A stretch of DNA of 64,000 nucleotides. Source: UBA4877 sp002399285. Its GTDB lineage: Bacteria > Bacillota > Thermoanaerobacteria > Thermoanaerobacterales > UBA4877. Made by a program: the position numbers and the translations under genes. Numbering within the stretch: the first letter of the stretch is position 1; each line of letters starts with the position of its first letter. Under the pieces are notes generated by a model. The model did not search any database. It was not told where the DNA came from and saw only the letters and a program-made list of their open reading frames with translations. Below, piece by piece: positions 8,346 through 16,639 of the stretch. The DNA lies in the NCBI GenBank assembly GCA_036771835.1, contig DAIPGN010000013.1:1-64000 (forward strand), read 5' to 3'.

Positions 8346-9334
8346 AGCAACTTATAGAGAAGCTGACCTCGGTATACGGGCCGTCGGGGAACGAGGAGCC
8401 GATAAGGGAGGCCATAAGGCATGAGATAGAGGGCTATGTCGATGAGATAAGCACCGATACCCTGGGCAACCTCATAGCCGTGAAGAAGGGCGGCGGCAGC
8501 AGGGTGATGCTGGCCGCGCATATGGACCAGATCGGCCTGGTCGTGACCTACATAGACGACGCCGGATTTTTGAGGTTCGCCCCCGCGGGAGGCTTCGCCG
8601 TCACCGACCTCATAGACAGGAAGGTGATCTTCGGGAACGGCACCGTAGGCGTAGTCAGCTACGAAAATGAGATCAAGGAGATAAAGGACGTCACCTTAAA
8701 CAACATGTATATAGATATTGGAGCAAAGGACAGGCAGGACGCCTCAACCAAGGTAAAGGTGGGGGACATTGCGGTATACTATTCGACCTTTGGGGGAAAC
8801 GGCGACTGCGTGACGTCCCGTGCCCTGGATAACAGGGCGTCTTGCGCCGTGCTCATAGAGACCATAAAGAAGCTCAAGAGCTCGCCCCATGAGATATACT
8901 TCGTGTTTACGGTGCAGGAGGAGCTGGGCTGCCGTGGAGCGACGACGGCGGCGTTTGCCATCGAGCCCTACGCAGCCATAGCGGTGGACGTTACTGACAC
9001 CGGGGACACCCCCAAGTCTCAGCCCATGGCTGTGAAGCTAGGGGCGGGCCCGGCCATAAAGGTATTCGACGAAATGGTGATGGTGCACCCCGCCATAAAG
9101 AACGCCATGATAGACGAAGCGGAAAAGTTGGGAATACCCTATCAGATGGAGGTATTAAGAGGAGGCGGCACCGATACGGGGGTCATTGCCCTCAGCAAAA
9201 GCGGAGTCCCCTCGGGATGTCTTTCCATTCCATGCCGGTACGTCCACTCGGACAGCGAGATGGCGGACATTACCGATATGGAGAATGGTGTCAAGCTGCT
9301 CACCGGACTGCTGACAGACGGAATTAGAATATAG
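8342..9334 (+). CDS. M42-family metallo-aminopeptidase, copy 3
   Basis: A 330-residue third paralogue, started by ATGA overlap with copy 2. Motifs are AAHMDQIG, ALDNRAS (Asp kept, the following Asp replaced by Asn), QEELG, AVDVTDTGD and RYVHS. All five expected metal ligands and the catalytic Glu appear to be present. A strong terminator follows, closing a three-gene peptidase operon. Just after the stop lies a short GATA-rich simple repeat. Confidence 0.88.
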   Translation: MKQLIEKLTSVYGPSGNEEPIREAIRHEIEGYVDEISTDTLGNLIAVKKGGGSRVMLAAHMDQIGLVVTYIDDAGFLRFAPAGGFAVTDLIDRKVIFGNGTVGVVSYENEIKEIKDVTLNNMYIDIGAKDRQDASTKVKVGDIAVYYSTFGGNGDCVTSRALDNRASCAVLIETIKKLKSSPHEIYFVFTVQEELGCRGATTAAFAIEPYAAIAVDVTDTGDTPKSQPMAVKLGAGPAIKVFDEMVMVHPAIKNAMIDEAEKLGIPYQMEVLRGGGTDTGVIALSKSGVPSGCLSIPCRYVHSDSEMADITDMENGVKLLTGLLTDGIRI

Positions 9335-9365
9335 ATTATAGATGATACATGATAGATGATAGATT

Positions 9366-9407
9366 AATGCCCGGGAAATAATTTGTATTTTCCCGGGCAT
9401 TTTTTTG
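9366..9407 (+). terminator. Strong intrinsic terminator of the M42 operon
   Basis: A 12-bp stem (ATGCCCGGGAAA at 9367-9378 with its complement at 9389-9400) is followed by seven T residues. It is preceded by the simple repeat GATAGATGATAGAT (9351-9364). Confidence 0.88.
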
Positions 9408-9434
9408 CCGTAGTAAAAAGCGGTGTTCATTCAT

Positions 9435-9536
9435 CGGCAATAGCGCAGGCTTTTTATGCTTTAACAATGGGAGGGCGTGACAAGTTTCGGTTTAGTAAAA
9501 GAATACCGGTCAAACTGTAAGCTGTGACGATCATAT
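9435..9536 (+). pseudogene. Decayed 5' end of a ku gene
   Basis: This stretch aligns with the upstream region and first roughly 30 codons of the intact ku gene at 9789. Shared blocks include TTTTATGC, ATGG.AGGGCG.GA.AAG, TTCGG.TTAGT and ATACCGGTCAA. An in-frame stop follows the second codon, a small insertion shifts the frame before the ATACCGG block, and a deletion follows, so it cannot encode Ku. By eye, about 80% of positions agree over the best 65 bp, and similarity reaches into the leader (CGGCAA). This is a fossil copy, not noise. Confidence 0.75.
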
Positions 9537-9569
9537 AGCCGTGATATTGTCATTGGTCATATCATTACT

Positions 9570-9742
9570 AACATTCCTTGAGCGAGTCTACGAAGGTTCC
9601 AATCCGGACAGCGCGATAGCATTATGGATGCTGGTCTCGCTGTAATCCTGGAACAGGGTAATATTGTCCTTTATGCCGGCTTCAAACATGAAGACGTCCT
9701 GATGTAGCTGAGGCGGTCTAGCATGTGGAATTGTACGACGAT
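9570..9742 (-). pseudogene. Decayed fragment of an ABC transporter ATPase
   Basis: Read on the minus strand, this non-coding stretch translates to RPPQLHQDVFMFEAGIK and then DNITLFQDYSETS, HNAIALSGLE and, after a frame change, a TFVDSLKEC-like tail. This is the region after the Q-loop of exporter-type ABC ATPases (usual pattern 'QDVFLF..TI.DNI'). There is no start, no Walker A, no signature, and stops follow quickly. It is a remnant of a bacteriocin- or peptide-exporter-like ABC gene trapped between the ku fossil and the intact ku. Confidence 0.65.
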
Positions 9743-9788
9743 AGGATATATTTATATATAACCGGCAACAATAACACGGGGTGATTTT

Positions 9789-10598
9789 ATGCGTTCATTA
9801 TGGAAGGGCGCGATAAGCTTCGGCTTAGTCAGCATACCGGTCAAGCTTTTCGCAGCCACGGAAGACCATACCACTCATTTCAGGCAGCTTCACAAGGAGT
9901 GCAAGACTCCCATAAAATACGAGAAGGTGTGTCCCGTATGCAACAGGACCGTGAGCGACGACGAGATAGTGCGGGGCTATGAGTACCAGCCGGGGAAGTT
10001 CGTCATCGTGAGTGACGAGGACTTAGAGAGGATACCTGTGGACAGCGTCAGGAGCATAGACATCTTGGACTTTACGGATATAAGCAGGATAGACCCCATA
10101 TATTACGACAAGACTTACTACATAGCGCCGGAGGATATAGGGGCCAAGGCCTATGTGCTGCTGCGGGATTCAATGAAAAAGACCAATACCGTAGCCATCG
10201 CCAAGGTGGTGATAAGGTCAAAGCAGGACCTGGCCTGTCTGAGGGTATTCGACGGCGATTATATGGCTATGGAGACCATGTTCTTCCCCGACGAGATAAG
10301 AAAGACGGACGAGCTTTCTCCCATAAGGCAGGTGGAGCCGCGGGGCAGTGAGGTGGAGATGTCGGAGCAGCTGATAAAAACCATGAAATCGGACTTTGCA
10401 CCGGAAAAGTACGACGATACCTACAGGAAGGCATTGCTGGAGATCATAGAGGCCAAGGTGCAGGGGCAGGAGGTCGTGGTCCCCCAGAAGGCGGAGCAGC
10501 CGGACAGCACCCTTGATCTGGTGGCCGCGCTAAAGGCCAGCATAGAAGCGGCTGAGAAGGGCGGAGGCAAGAAGGGACGAAAGAGAAAAGAGGCATAA
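9789..10598 (+). CDS. ku: Ku-family DNA end-binding protein
   Basis: A 269-residue bacterial Ku homologue. It starts MRSLWKGAISFGLVSIPVKL and carries the conserved RGYEYQPGKFVIVSDEDLERI segment, with a Lys-rich C-terminal tail (GGGKKGRKRKEA) typical of bacterial Ku DNA-contact extensions. It should form a homodimeric ring on broken DNA ends and recruit the ligase encoded 4 bp downstream, giving non-homologous end joining. A CPVC pair near residues 50-55 (KVCPVCNR) is also typical. The intergenic region upstream holds a broken copy of its own 5' end. Confidence 0.92.
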   Translation: MRSLWKGAISFGLVSIPVKLFAATEDHTTHFRQLHKECKTPIKYEKVCPVCNRTVSDDEIVRGYEYQPGKFVIVSDEDLERIPVDSVRSIDILDFTDISRIDPIYYDKTYYIAPEDIGAKAYVLLRDSMKKTNTVAIAKVVIRSKQDLACLRVFDGDYMAMETMFFPDEIRKTDELSPIRQVEPRGSEVEMSEQLIKTMKSDFAPEKYDDTYRKALLEIIEAKVQGQEVVVPQKAEQPDSTLDLVAALKASIEAAEKGGGKKGRKRKEA

Positions 10599-10602
10599 GG
10601 GC

Positions 10603-11511
10603 ATGTCCATGATGGATGAGAGGGTCTCGCCGATGCTGGCGTCCCAGGGAGGGACGCCTTTCGATGATCCCGGCTGGATATATGAGATCAAATGGGATGG
10701 TTCGCGGACCATCGCTTTTTTGTCTGACAAGGTGGGGCTGCAGGACAGGAGGCTCAAGAATATAACGGGCAATTTTCCCGAGCTCATGCAAATCAATAAG
10801 TGCCTTAAGGTCAAGGAGGCCATACTGGACGGCGAGCTTGTGGTCATGAAGGACGACAAGCCTCACTTCAGGAGCATCCTGGCCAGGAAAAACAGGGAGG
10901 ACCCTTTCAAAATAGAGCTGCTCAGCAAGTCTATGCCCGCCCTGTTTATAACCTGGGACATACTGTATGCGGACGGGAGGTCATTAATAAACCTGCCGCT
11001 TTTGGAGCGCAAAGAGATACTGGCGGATTCCGTGGAGCCGGGAAACGGCCTGGCCGTTTCCGACTTCATACCCGGGCACGGCAAACTTCTCTATGAACAG
11101 ACCGGCGAGAGGGGATTGGAGGGAGTCATGGCTAAAAAGGCCGACTCCAGGTACTATGTAGGCAAGAGGAGCAGTCTGTGGCTCAAACTAAAACACCTCA
11201 TCACGCTGGACGCAGTTATCATGGGCTACAGGACTGACAAGACCGCGCTGGTTGTTGGATTATATGATGAAGAGGGCAGACTTATACCCATAGGGGGCGT
11301 GGAATCGGGGCTGTCTCAGAAGGAATTATCGGCCTTCATGCAGGCGGCCGGGGGAATAAAGACGCAGCGTGAGGATAATATACAGTGGATAGAGCCGCTG
11401 CTCGTCTGTGGAGTGAGGTTCATGGAGTGGTCGGAGAACATGAAGATGAGGGCGCCCTCTTTCGGGGGGTTCAAATATGATATAAGGCCGGGCCGCTGTC
11501 GCTTTCCTTAA
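10603..11511 (+). CDS. ligD: ATP-dependent DNA ligase, LigD-type ligase domain
   Basis: A 302-residue ATP-dependent ligase. The nucleotidyl-transfer Lys30 lies in EIKWDGSR. Other motifs are ILDGELVV (III), GLEGVMAKKADS (IV) and LWLKLK (V), followed by an OB-fold domain. It comprises only the ligase part of LigD; the polymerase/primase and phosphoesterase domains are not fused here and not encoded nearby. Pairing with Ku 4 bp upstream indicates NHEJ. The start could be ATG 10603, 10609 or 10612 because the ribosome site is weak. Its last bases belong to an imperfect direct repeat whose second copy lies about 210 bp downstream. Confidence 0.88.
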   Translation: MSMMDERVSPMLASQGGTPFDDPGWIYEIKWDGSRTIAFLSDKVGLQDRRLKNITGNFPELMQINKCLKVKEAILDGELVVMKDDKPHFRSILARKNREDPFKIELLSKSMPALFITWDILYADGRSLINLPLLERKEILADSVEPGNGLAVSDFIPGHGKLLYEQTGERGLEGVMAKKADSRYYVGKRSSLWLKLKHLITLDAVIMGYRTDKTALVVGLYDEEGRLIPIGGVESGLSQKELSAFMQAAGGIKTQREDNIQWIEPLLVCGVRFMEWSENMKMRAPSFGGFKYDIRPGRCRFP

Positions 11512-11552
11512 ATGCTTCGCATTGTAATTATAATATTAGTGTTAAAAATTTA
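11502..11552 (+). repeat. Imperfect direct repeat, copy 1 (ligase 3' end)
   Basis: CTTTCCTTAAATGCTTC then an AT-rich tail ending AAATTTA. It spans the ligase stop codon and matches 11715-11765 at most positions, with small indels. The stretch 11553-11714 between the copies has no recognisable gene; one frame is open for about 40 codons but lacks a start and ribosome site. Confidence 0.7.
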
Positions 11553-11714
11553 CAAAACCATGGGAACATAAGATCAAATTTATAATCAATGGTGATCCTA
11601 AGGGAAATTATCAAGAGCAACTATACGGATATATACCCCGTCTTAGTCTAAAACCTATGGAAGGAATACTTTCTTTGACTTTATCATAAATATCCTATAG
11701 GTAACTATTGTACC

Positions 11715-11765
11715 CTTTCCTTAAATGCTTCAATGAGTAAATTATAATATAGTATCTAAAATTTA
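11715..11765 (+). repeat. Imperfect direct repeat, copy 2 (possible ligase 3' fossil)
   Basis: Shares CTTTCCTTAAATGCTTC and the following AT-rich tail with the end of the ligase gene. It may be the fossil 3' end of a second ligase copy. The bases before it (about 11660-11714) show only faint similarity to the ligase C-terminal codons. Confidence 0.6.
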
Positions 11766-11780
11766 GCAATTTACTAATAT

Positions 11781-11803
11781 TATAATTAATGAAAACGCTT
11801 TTA
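11781..11803 (+). promoter_or_regulatory. -10 box with putative CcpA (cre) site for the peptide importer
   Basis: TATAAT at 11781-11786 is followed by TGAAAACGCTTTTA at 11790-11803. This fits the cre consensus TGWAANCGNTNWCA with one mismatch (T for C at the next-to-last base). A cre site at the transcription start would repress the operon when P-Ser-HPr/CcpA is active. No clear -35 is seen. The start codon is about 140 bases downstream. Confidence 0.5.
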
Positions 11804-11942
11804 TAAGAAACGCAGCAGAAATCATAGCAATATTAAGATAAAACCGTAAAAAGGAATTATAGAGATATATTTCACTATTTGCAAAAAAATATATGGTAAT
11901 GATAAGCTTTAAGTTAGATCAATTAAGAAGGGGGAGGGGAAT

Positions 11943-13703
11943 ATGAAAAAGAAGTCATCAGTGTTTTTTGCTCTATTGCTTGTCTTTGCCATGCTGCTCA
12001 CAGCATGCGGCACTTCGACGGGCACAAATACCCAGACGCAAAATACGCCGGCCAAGGGGTCTGCCCCTACGGATGTATCCAAAGCCGAGTCTTCGGTGGT
12101 GAAGGTCATTGCGGCATCTGATCCTGCCAAGCTGCCGGATGCTGCCAAGAACAGGAAGGATACGCTCATCGTGGGCACTACGGCGCCGTCGGGCAAATTC
12201 TGTCCTATCTACAGCGATTCTCGGTATGACGCGTGGGTGACGGACCTTGTCTTTGACTCGCTTCTTATGAACGATGCCAAGGGCAATGCTATACCCAATG
12301 TGGCGGAGAGTTGGGACGTATCGGAGGACGGCAAGACGTACACCTTCCATCTCAAGAAGGGTATAAAGTTCAGCGACGGCAAGGAACTTACGGCAAAGGA
12401 TGTGGAATTTACATACACCTCCATAGCAGACCCCAATTATGACGGCCCCAGGATGGACGCCGTGATGGACATCGTGGGATACGACGATTATCACAACGAC
12501 AAGGGGGGCAAGGTGGCCAATCTGGAGGGCATAAAGGTCATCGACGATTATACCATTTCATTTACCCTGAAGGACGTCAATGCTTCCGCTCTTATCAGTA
12601 ACTTTGGCTACGGCATCATGAGCAAAGATTACTATGGTTTTGAGAAGGGCGATACGCAGAAGCTCAAGGATCTGTTCCTGAAGCCGATGGGTTCGGGAGC
12701 ATACCTGTTTAAGGACTACAAGGCGGGACAGGAGATAGACTTTGAGGCCAAGCCCGATTACTGGAAGGGCGCTCCAAAGATAAAGAACATCATAATGAAG
12801 GTCACCAATGCCGATACGCAGATACAGGAGCTCACTACGGGCGGCGTGGATGTGGATATAGTGGCGGCCAGGCCGGAGAACGTCCAGCTGCTTCAGGACG
12901 CCGGCTTCTTGGATGTCCTGCACTTTCCTTCCAACAGCTACGGCTACCTCGGCATGAATCTGAGGCTGGACAAATTCAGCGACAAAAAGGTGAGGCAGGC
13001 CCTCATGTATGGTCTCAACCGCCAGGGCTTCATCGACACATACTACAAGGGCTACGGCCAGGTGTGCAATGCGCCGGCATCGCCGGTATCATGGGCATAC
13101 ACCGACAAGCTCAACGATTATGCGTACGATCCCGACAAGGCAAACCAGCTCTTAGACGATGCGGGCTGGATCAAGAAGGACGATGGCTTCAGGTATAAGG
13201 ACGGCGAGAAGTTCGTCATACACTGGATGACGTACACCGGGAGCAAGTACGTCGATACCCTCATACCCATAGTCAAGGACAACTGGGGCAAGCTGGGCAT
13301 TGAGGTGGTGCCGGAGCTGATGGAGTTCTCCACACTCTCCACCAAGGTATACGACGAGCAGAATTTCGAGCTGTATAACATGGCCTGGACGCTGTCCATA
13401 GATCCCGATCCTTCCGGCATATTCTCCATAAAGCAGGCGGAGAAGGGCGGATTCAACTCGGGAGGATGGGACAATAAAGAGAGCGAAGAGCTGATACAGC
13501 AGGGCCTCAGGGAGACTGACCAGGCGAAGAGGAAAGAGATATACCAGCAATGGATGGAATTGGCAAACGACGATCTTCCTTACATCTTCCTGAGCTATGC
13601 CGACGATGCGTACGGCGTAAGCTCCAGGGTAAAGAATCTGGTGGTAAGCCCATATGAAGAGTGGACGTATAACGTCTATCAGACCGAACTGGCAAATCAA
13701 TAA
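11943..13703 (+). CDS. Peptide ABC importer, solute-binding lipoprotein (SBP family 5)
   Basis: A 586-residue OppA/DppA-type binding protein. The signal peptide MKKKSSVFFALLLVFAMLL ends in the lipobox LTAC, so Cys21 should be lipidated on the outer membrane face. A Thr/Gln/Ala-rich linker of about 50 residues precedes the mature domain, which shows family motifs such as LVFDSLLMND, AESWDVSEDGKTYTFHLKKG and the FSDGKELTAKDV segment. GGGGGAGGGG gives a strong ribosome site. It is the first gene of a complete importer operon, separated from the permease genes by a stable hairpin that probably keeps binding protein in excess. Confidence 0.92.
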   Translation: MKKKSSVFFALLLVFAMLLTACGTSTGTNTQTQNTPAKGSAPTDVSKAESSVVKVIAASDPAKLPDAAKNRKDTLIVGTTAPSGKFCPIYSDSRYDAWVTDLVFDSLLMNDAKGNAIPNVAESWDVSEDGKTYTFHLKKGIKFSDGKELTAKDVEFTYTSIADPNYDGPRMDAVMDIVGYDDYHNDKGGKVANLEGIKVIDDYTISFTLKDVNASALISNFGYGIMSKDYYGFEKGDTQKLKDLFLKPMGSGAYLFKDYKAGQEIDFEAKPDYWKGAPKIKNIIMKVTNADTQIQELTTGGVDVDIVAARPENVQLLQDAGFLDVLHFPSNSYGYLGMNLRLDKFSDKKVRQALMYGLNRQGFIDTYYKGYGQVCNAPASPVSWAYTDKLNDYAYDPDKANQLLDDAGWIKKDDGFRYKDGEKFVIHWMTYTGSKYVDTLIPIVKDNWGKLGIEVVPELMEFSTLSTKVYDEQNFELYNMAWTLSIDPDPSGIFSIKQAEKGGFNSGGWDNKESEELIQQGLRETDQAKRKEIYQQWMELANDDLPYIFLSYADDAYGVSSRVKNLVVSPYEEWTYNVYQTELANQ

Positions 13704-13710
13704 AACAGGC

Positions 13711-13735
13711 TGCGCCCGGCCTTAGGCCGGGCGCA
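13711..13735 (+). terminator. Intra-operon hairpin (partial terminator or mRNA stabiliser)
   Basis: An 11-bp perfect GC-rich stem (13711-13721 with 13725-13735) around a TTA loop, with only a weak T tail (TATTT). In peptide importer operons such a stem after the binding-protein gene commonly lowers read-through and protects the upstream mRNA. Confidence 0.7.
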
Positions 13736-13756
13736 TATTTCAAAGGAGGGAGACTT

Positions 13757-14719
13757 TTGAGGCAGTACATCACGAGAAGACTCATACAGATGATCCCCAT
13801 ACTGATAGGCGTATCCATTCTCCTTTTCTGCATACTGCAGATGGCTCCGGGCGACATATTATCAGCCAATGTAAACCCGCATATGACCGCGGAGATCAAA
13901 CAGGAGCTCAGGCATCAGATGCATTTGGACCAGCCTGCGTACGTACAGTACTTCTATTGGATGAAGGGAGTGGTGAAGGGCGATTTCGGTGATTCATACT
14001 ATTTTAAACAGCCGGTAACTACGGTCATCAAGACCTATATATGGAATTCATTTATTCTTTCTCTTGTGTCGTTTATACTGAGCGTTATCATTTCCATACC
14101 CATAGGCGTGGTATCCGCCACCAGGCAGTATTCCAAGTTCGACTATTTCTTTACGGTGGTGGCGCTTATAGGCATATCCATTCCAGCCTTTTATTTCGGT
14201 CTGCTTCTCATAAAGTGGTTTGCCGTGGATCTGCATGCCTTTCCAGTATCGGGTATGTCGACGCCGGGGACTAATCTAAGAGGCATCGGCGCGGCCGGGG
14301 ATACGCTGTATCATATGTTCCTGCCCTGTCTGGTGTTGACCCTCGGCAGCGTGGCAGAGCTTATGAGATACACCCGTTCGTCCATGCTGGAAGTAATAAA
14401 ACAGGACTACATTAAGACAGCCAGGGCAAAGGGACTTAAGGAAAAGGTCGTCATATACAAGCACGCCCTGAGGAACGCCATGATACCCGTGGTGACTATA
14501 TTCGGCATGTGGCTGCCCAGTCTGTTTTCCGGCGCCATACTTACAGAATCCATATTCAACTGGCCGGGTATCGGTCCCATTGAGCTGCTGGCGGTAAACA
14601 ACAGGGATTATCCGCTGCTCATGGGCATTAACCTGATACTTGCCCTCCTTACCCTGCTGGGCAATCTGCTCGCCGACATTACCTATGCGCTGATCGATCC
14701 CAGGATCAGGCTGAAATGA
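13757..14719 (+). CDS. Peptide ABC importer permease 1 (DppB/OppB type)
   Basis: A 320-residue inner-membrane permease with six predicted helices. The start is TTG at 13757, placed 6 nt after AAGGAGGG; no ATG fits as well. The N-terminus RQYITRRLIQMIPILIGVSI and the EAA-like cytoplasmic loop (SSMLEVIKQDYIKTARAKGL) are typical of DppB. The loop contacts an ATPase subunit. It forms the transmembrane pore with the next gene product. Confidence 0.92.
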   Translation: MRQYITRRLIQMIPILIGVSILLFCILQMAPGDILSANVNPHMTAEIKQELRHQMHLDQPAYVQYFYWMKGVVKGDFGDSYYFKQPVTTVIKTYIWNSFILSLVSFILSVIISIPIGVVSATRQYSKFDYFFTVVALIGISIPAFYFGLLLIKWFAVDLHAFPVSGMSTPGTNLRGIGAAGDTLYHMFLPCLVLTLGSVAELMRYTRSSMLEVIKQDYIKTARAKGLKEKVVIYKHALRNAMIPVVTIFGMWLPSLFSGAILTESIFNWPGIGPIELLAVNNRDYPLLMGINLILALLTLLGNLLADITYALIDPRIRLK

Positions 14720-14737
14720 GAATGGAGATGATAGGAT

Positions 14738-15652
14738 ATGGAAGCAAAGACTAGTGAAGAGGTAAAGCTGAGTGAGGAGGGGATAATGAGCCCGTGGAGG
14801 TTAGCATGGAGGAGGCTTAAGAGGGATAAGCTGGCCATGCTTGGACTTTACATACTCGCGTTTATGGTTTTGATTTCGGTGATAGGGCCGCTCTTATCTC
14901 CATACACGATGGAAGAGATGGACCTTTCAAATATACAATCACCGCCGTCTTTCAAACATCCGTTAGGTACAGACGAGGTGGGTAGAGACGAGATGACACG
15001 GTTATTTTATGCCGGTAGGATATCGCTCTCCGTGGGGCTGTTTGCCGTGGTTATAAGTACCGTCATAGGCAGCGCTCTTGGCGGGATAGCGGGCTACTAT
15101 GGTGGATTCGTCGATACCTTGATAATGCGTATCGTGGATATATTTATGTCGTTCCCGTTTTTGCCGCTGCTCATTACCATAGCGGCGGTGATGTCGGATT
15201 GGAAGGTACCTCCGCAATACAGGATGTTTGTGGTAATGTTACTGATAGGCGTATTGTCCTGGCCTAGCCTTACAAGGATAGTGAGGGGCCAGATACTGTC
15301 CCTTAGAGAACAGGAATTTATGCAGGCGGCGGAGGCTTTGGGTATAAGGGATAAGAGCAAGATATTCCGGCACCTGCTGCCAAATACATATGCCTCCATC
15401 ATAGTTTCGGCCACCCTTGGTTTGGGTGGTGCCATACTCACCGAATCTTCACTGAGTTTTCTCGGATTAGGGGTAACGCCACCCACGCCGTCGTGGGGAC
15501 AGATGATCCAGGTGGCAAGGGATGTATATACACTGCAGACACAGCCGTGGCTATGGGTGCCGCCGGGCATATGCATATTCCTTACGGTTATGGCAATCAA
15601 TCTTTTCGGAGACGGCCTCAGGGATGCATTAGACCCGCGGCTGAATAGATAG
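14738..15652 (+). CDS. Peptide ABC importer permease 2 (DppC/OppC type)
   Basis: A 304-residue permease. A cytoplasmic N-terminal tail (about 35 residues) precedes six helices. The segment HPLGTDEVGRDEMTRLFYAG and the loop EQEFMQAAEALGIRDKSKIF (EAA loop) are characteristic of DppC. It lies 18 bp after permease 1 and 12 bp before the first ATPase gene. Confidence 0.92.
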   Translation: MEAKTSEEVKLSEEGIMSPWRLAWRRLKRDKLAMLGLYILAFMVLISVIGPLLSPYTMEEMDLSNIQSPPSFKHPLGTDEVGRDEMTRLFYAGRISLSVGLFAVVISTVIGSALGGIAGYYGGFVDTLIMRIVDIFMSFPFLPLLITIAAVMSDWKVPPQYRMFVVMLLIGVLSWPSLTRIVRGQILSLREQEFMQAAEALGIRDKSKIFRHLLPNTYASIIVSATLGLGGAILTESSLSFLGLGVTPPTPSWGQMIQVARDVYTLQTQPWLWVPPGICIFLTVMAINLFGDGLRDALDPRLNR

Positions 15653-15664
15653 GAGGGATGGATC

Positions 15665-16639
15665 GTGACAGAGGATCTGCTGTCCGTACGCGACCTGAGG
15701 ACCTATTTCCCAACGGAGGATGGTCTGGTAAAGGCCGTGGACGGGATAAGCTTTAAGATAAAAAAGGGAGAAATGGTGGGCATCGTCGGCGAATCGGGCT
15801 GCGGCAAGAGCATGACGGCCATGTCCATTCTGCGGCTGATAGACCCGCCGGGAAAGATAGAATCGGGCGAGATATTGTTTGACGGCGTAAACTTAACCAA
15901 ATTAAAGGAAACGGAGATACAGAAGATCAGGGGAGGAAGCATATCCATAATATTCCAGGAGCCCATGACCTCGCTCAATCCGGTATTCACCATCGGAGAA
16001 CAGATAGAGGAGGCCATAATGCTGCATCAGGGACTGGATAAGGAAAAGGCGCGGGAAGCAGCGGTAAAGATGCTGAACACCGTGGGCATACCGCGGGCAG
16101 ACGAGGTGGTGGACGAATATCCCCATGAGCTTTCCGGCGGTATGAGGCAGAGGGCGATGATAGCCATGGCCATATCCTGCAACCCCAAGCTGCTCATTGC
16201 CGACGAACCTACGACGGCGCTGGACGTTACCATACAGGCTCAGATACTGGAGCTGATGAAGGACCTGCAGAATCGGCTGGGATCTTCGGTCATGCTCATT
16301 ACCCACGACCTCGGCGTGATCGCGGAGATGGCCAGCTACGTGATAGTCATGTATGCGGGCAAGATAGTGGAGGAGGCCGAGGTGACGGAGCTCTTTAAGC
16401 ACGCTAAGCACCCGTACACCATGGGGCTGCTGCAGTCCAAACCCGTCATAGTGAAGGACGAGGACAGGCTGAAATCCATACCCGGCCAGGTGCCCAATCC
16501 GCTGCATATGCCGAAGGGATGCTATTTTCATCCCCGCTGCGAATTTGCGACCGATAAATGCAGAGAGAGCCAGCCGCAGCTAAAAGAGGTATGCGAAGGA
16601 CATAAGGCTGCCTGCTGGTTGTATGAGGGGGCGATGTAA
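15665..16639 (+). CDS. Peptide ABC importer ATPase 1 (DppD/OppD type)
   Basis: A 324-residue ATPase with Walker A GESGCGKS, signature LSGGMRQR, Walker B LLIADEPTTALD and switch His in LITHDLGV. The C-terminal oligopeptide-importer extension carries a Cys-rich segment (GCYFHPRCEFATDKC) known in this subfamily. The start is GTG at 15665 after GGAGG, and the stop overlaps the next start by 1 bp. It powers uptake together with the second ATPase. Confidence 0.93.
   Translation: MTEDLLSVRDLRTYFPTEDGLVKAVDGISFKIKKGEMVGIVGESGCGKSMTAMSILRLIDPPGKIESGEILFDGVNLTKLKETEIQKIRGGSISIIFQEPMTSLNPVFTIGEQIEEAIMLHQGLDKEKAREAAVKMLNTVGIPRADEVVDEYPHELSGGMRQRAMIAMAISCNPKLLIADEPTTALDVTIQAQILELMKDLQNRLGSSVMLITHDLGVIAEMASYVIVMYAGKIVEEAEVTELFKHAKHPYTMGLLQSKPVIVKDEDRLKSIPGQVPNPLHMPKGCYFHPRCEFATDKCRESQPQLKEVCEGHKAACWLYEGAM

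Noticed and set aside
11546..11694. Open stretch of about 40 codons between ligase and peptide importer
   Set aside because: It lacks a start codon and ribosome site and matches nothing I recognise; it may be another relic, but there is too little evidence.
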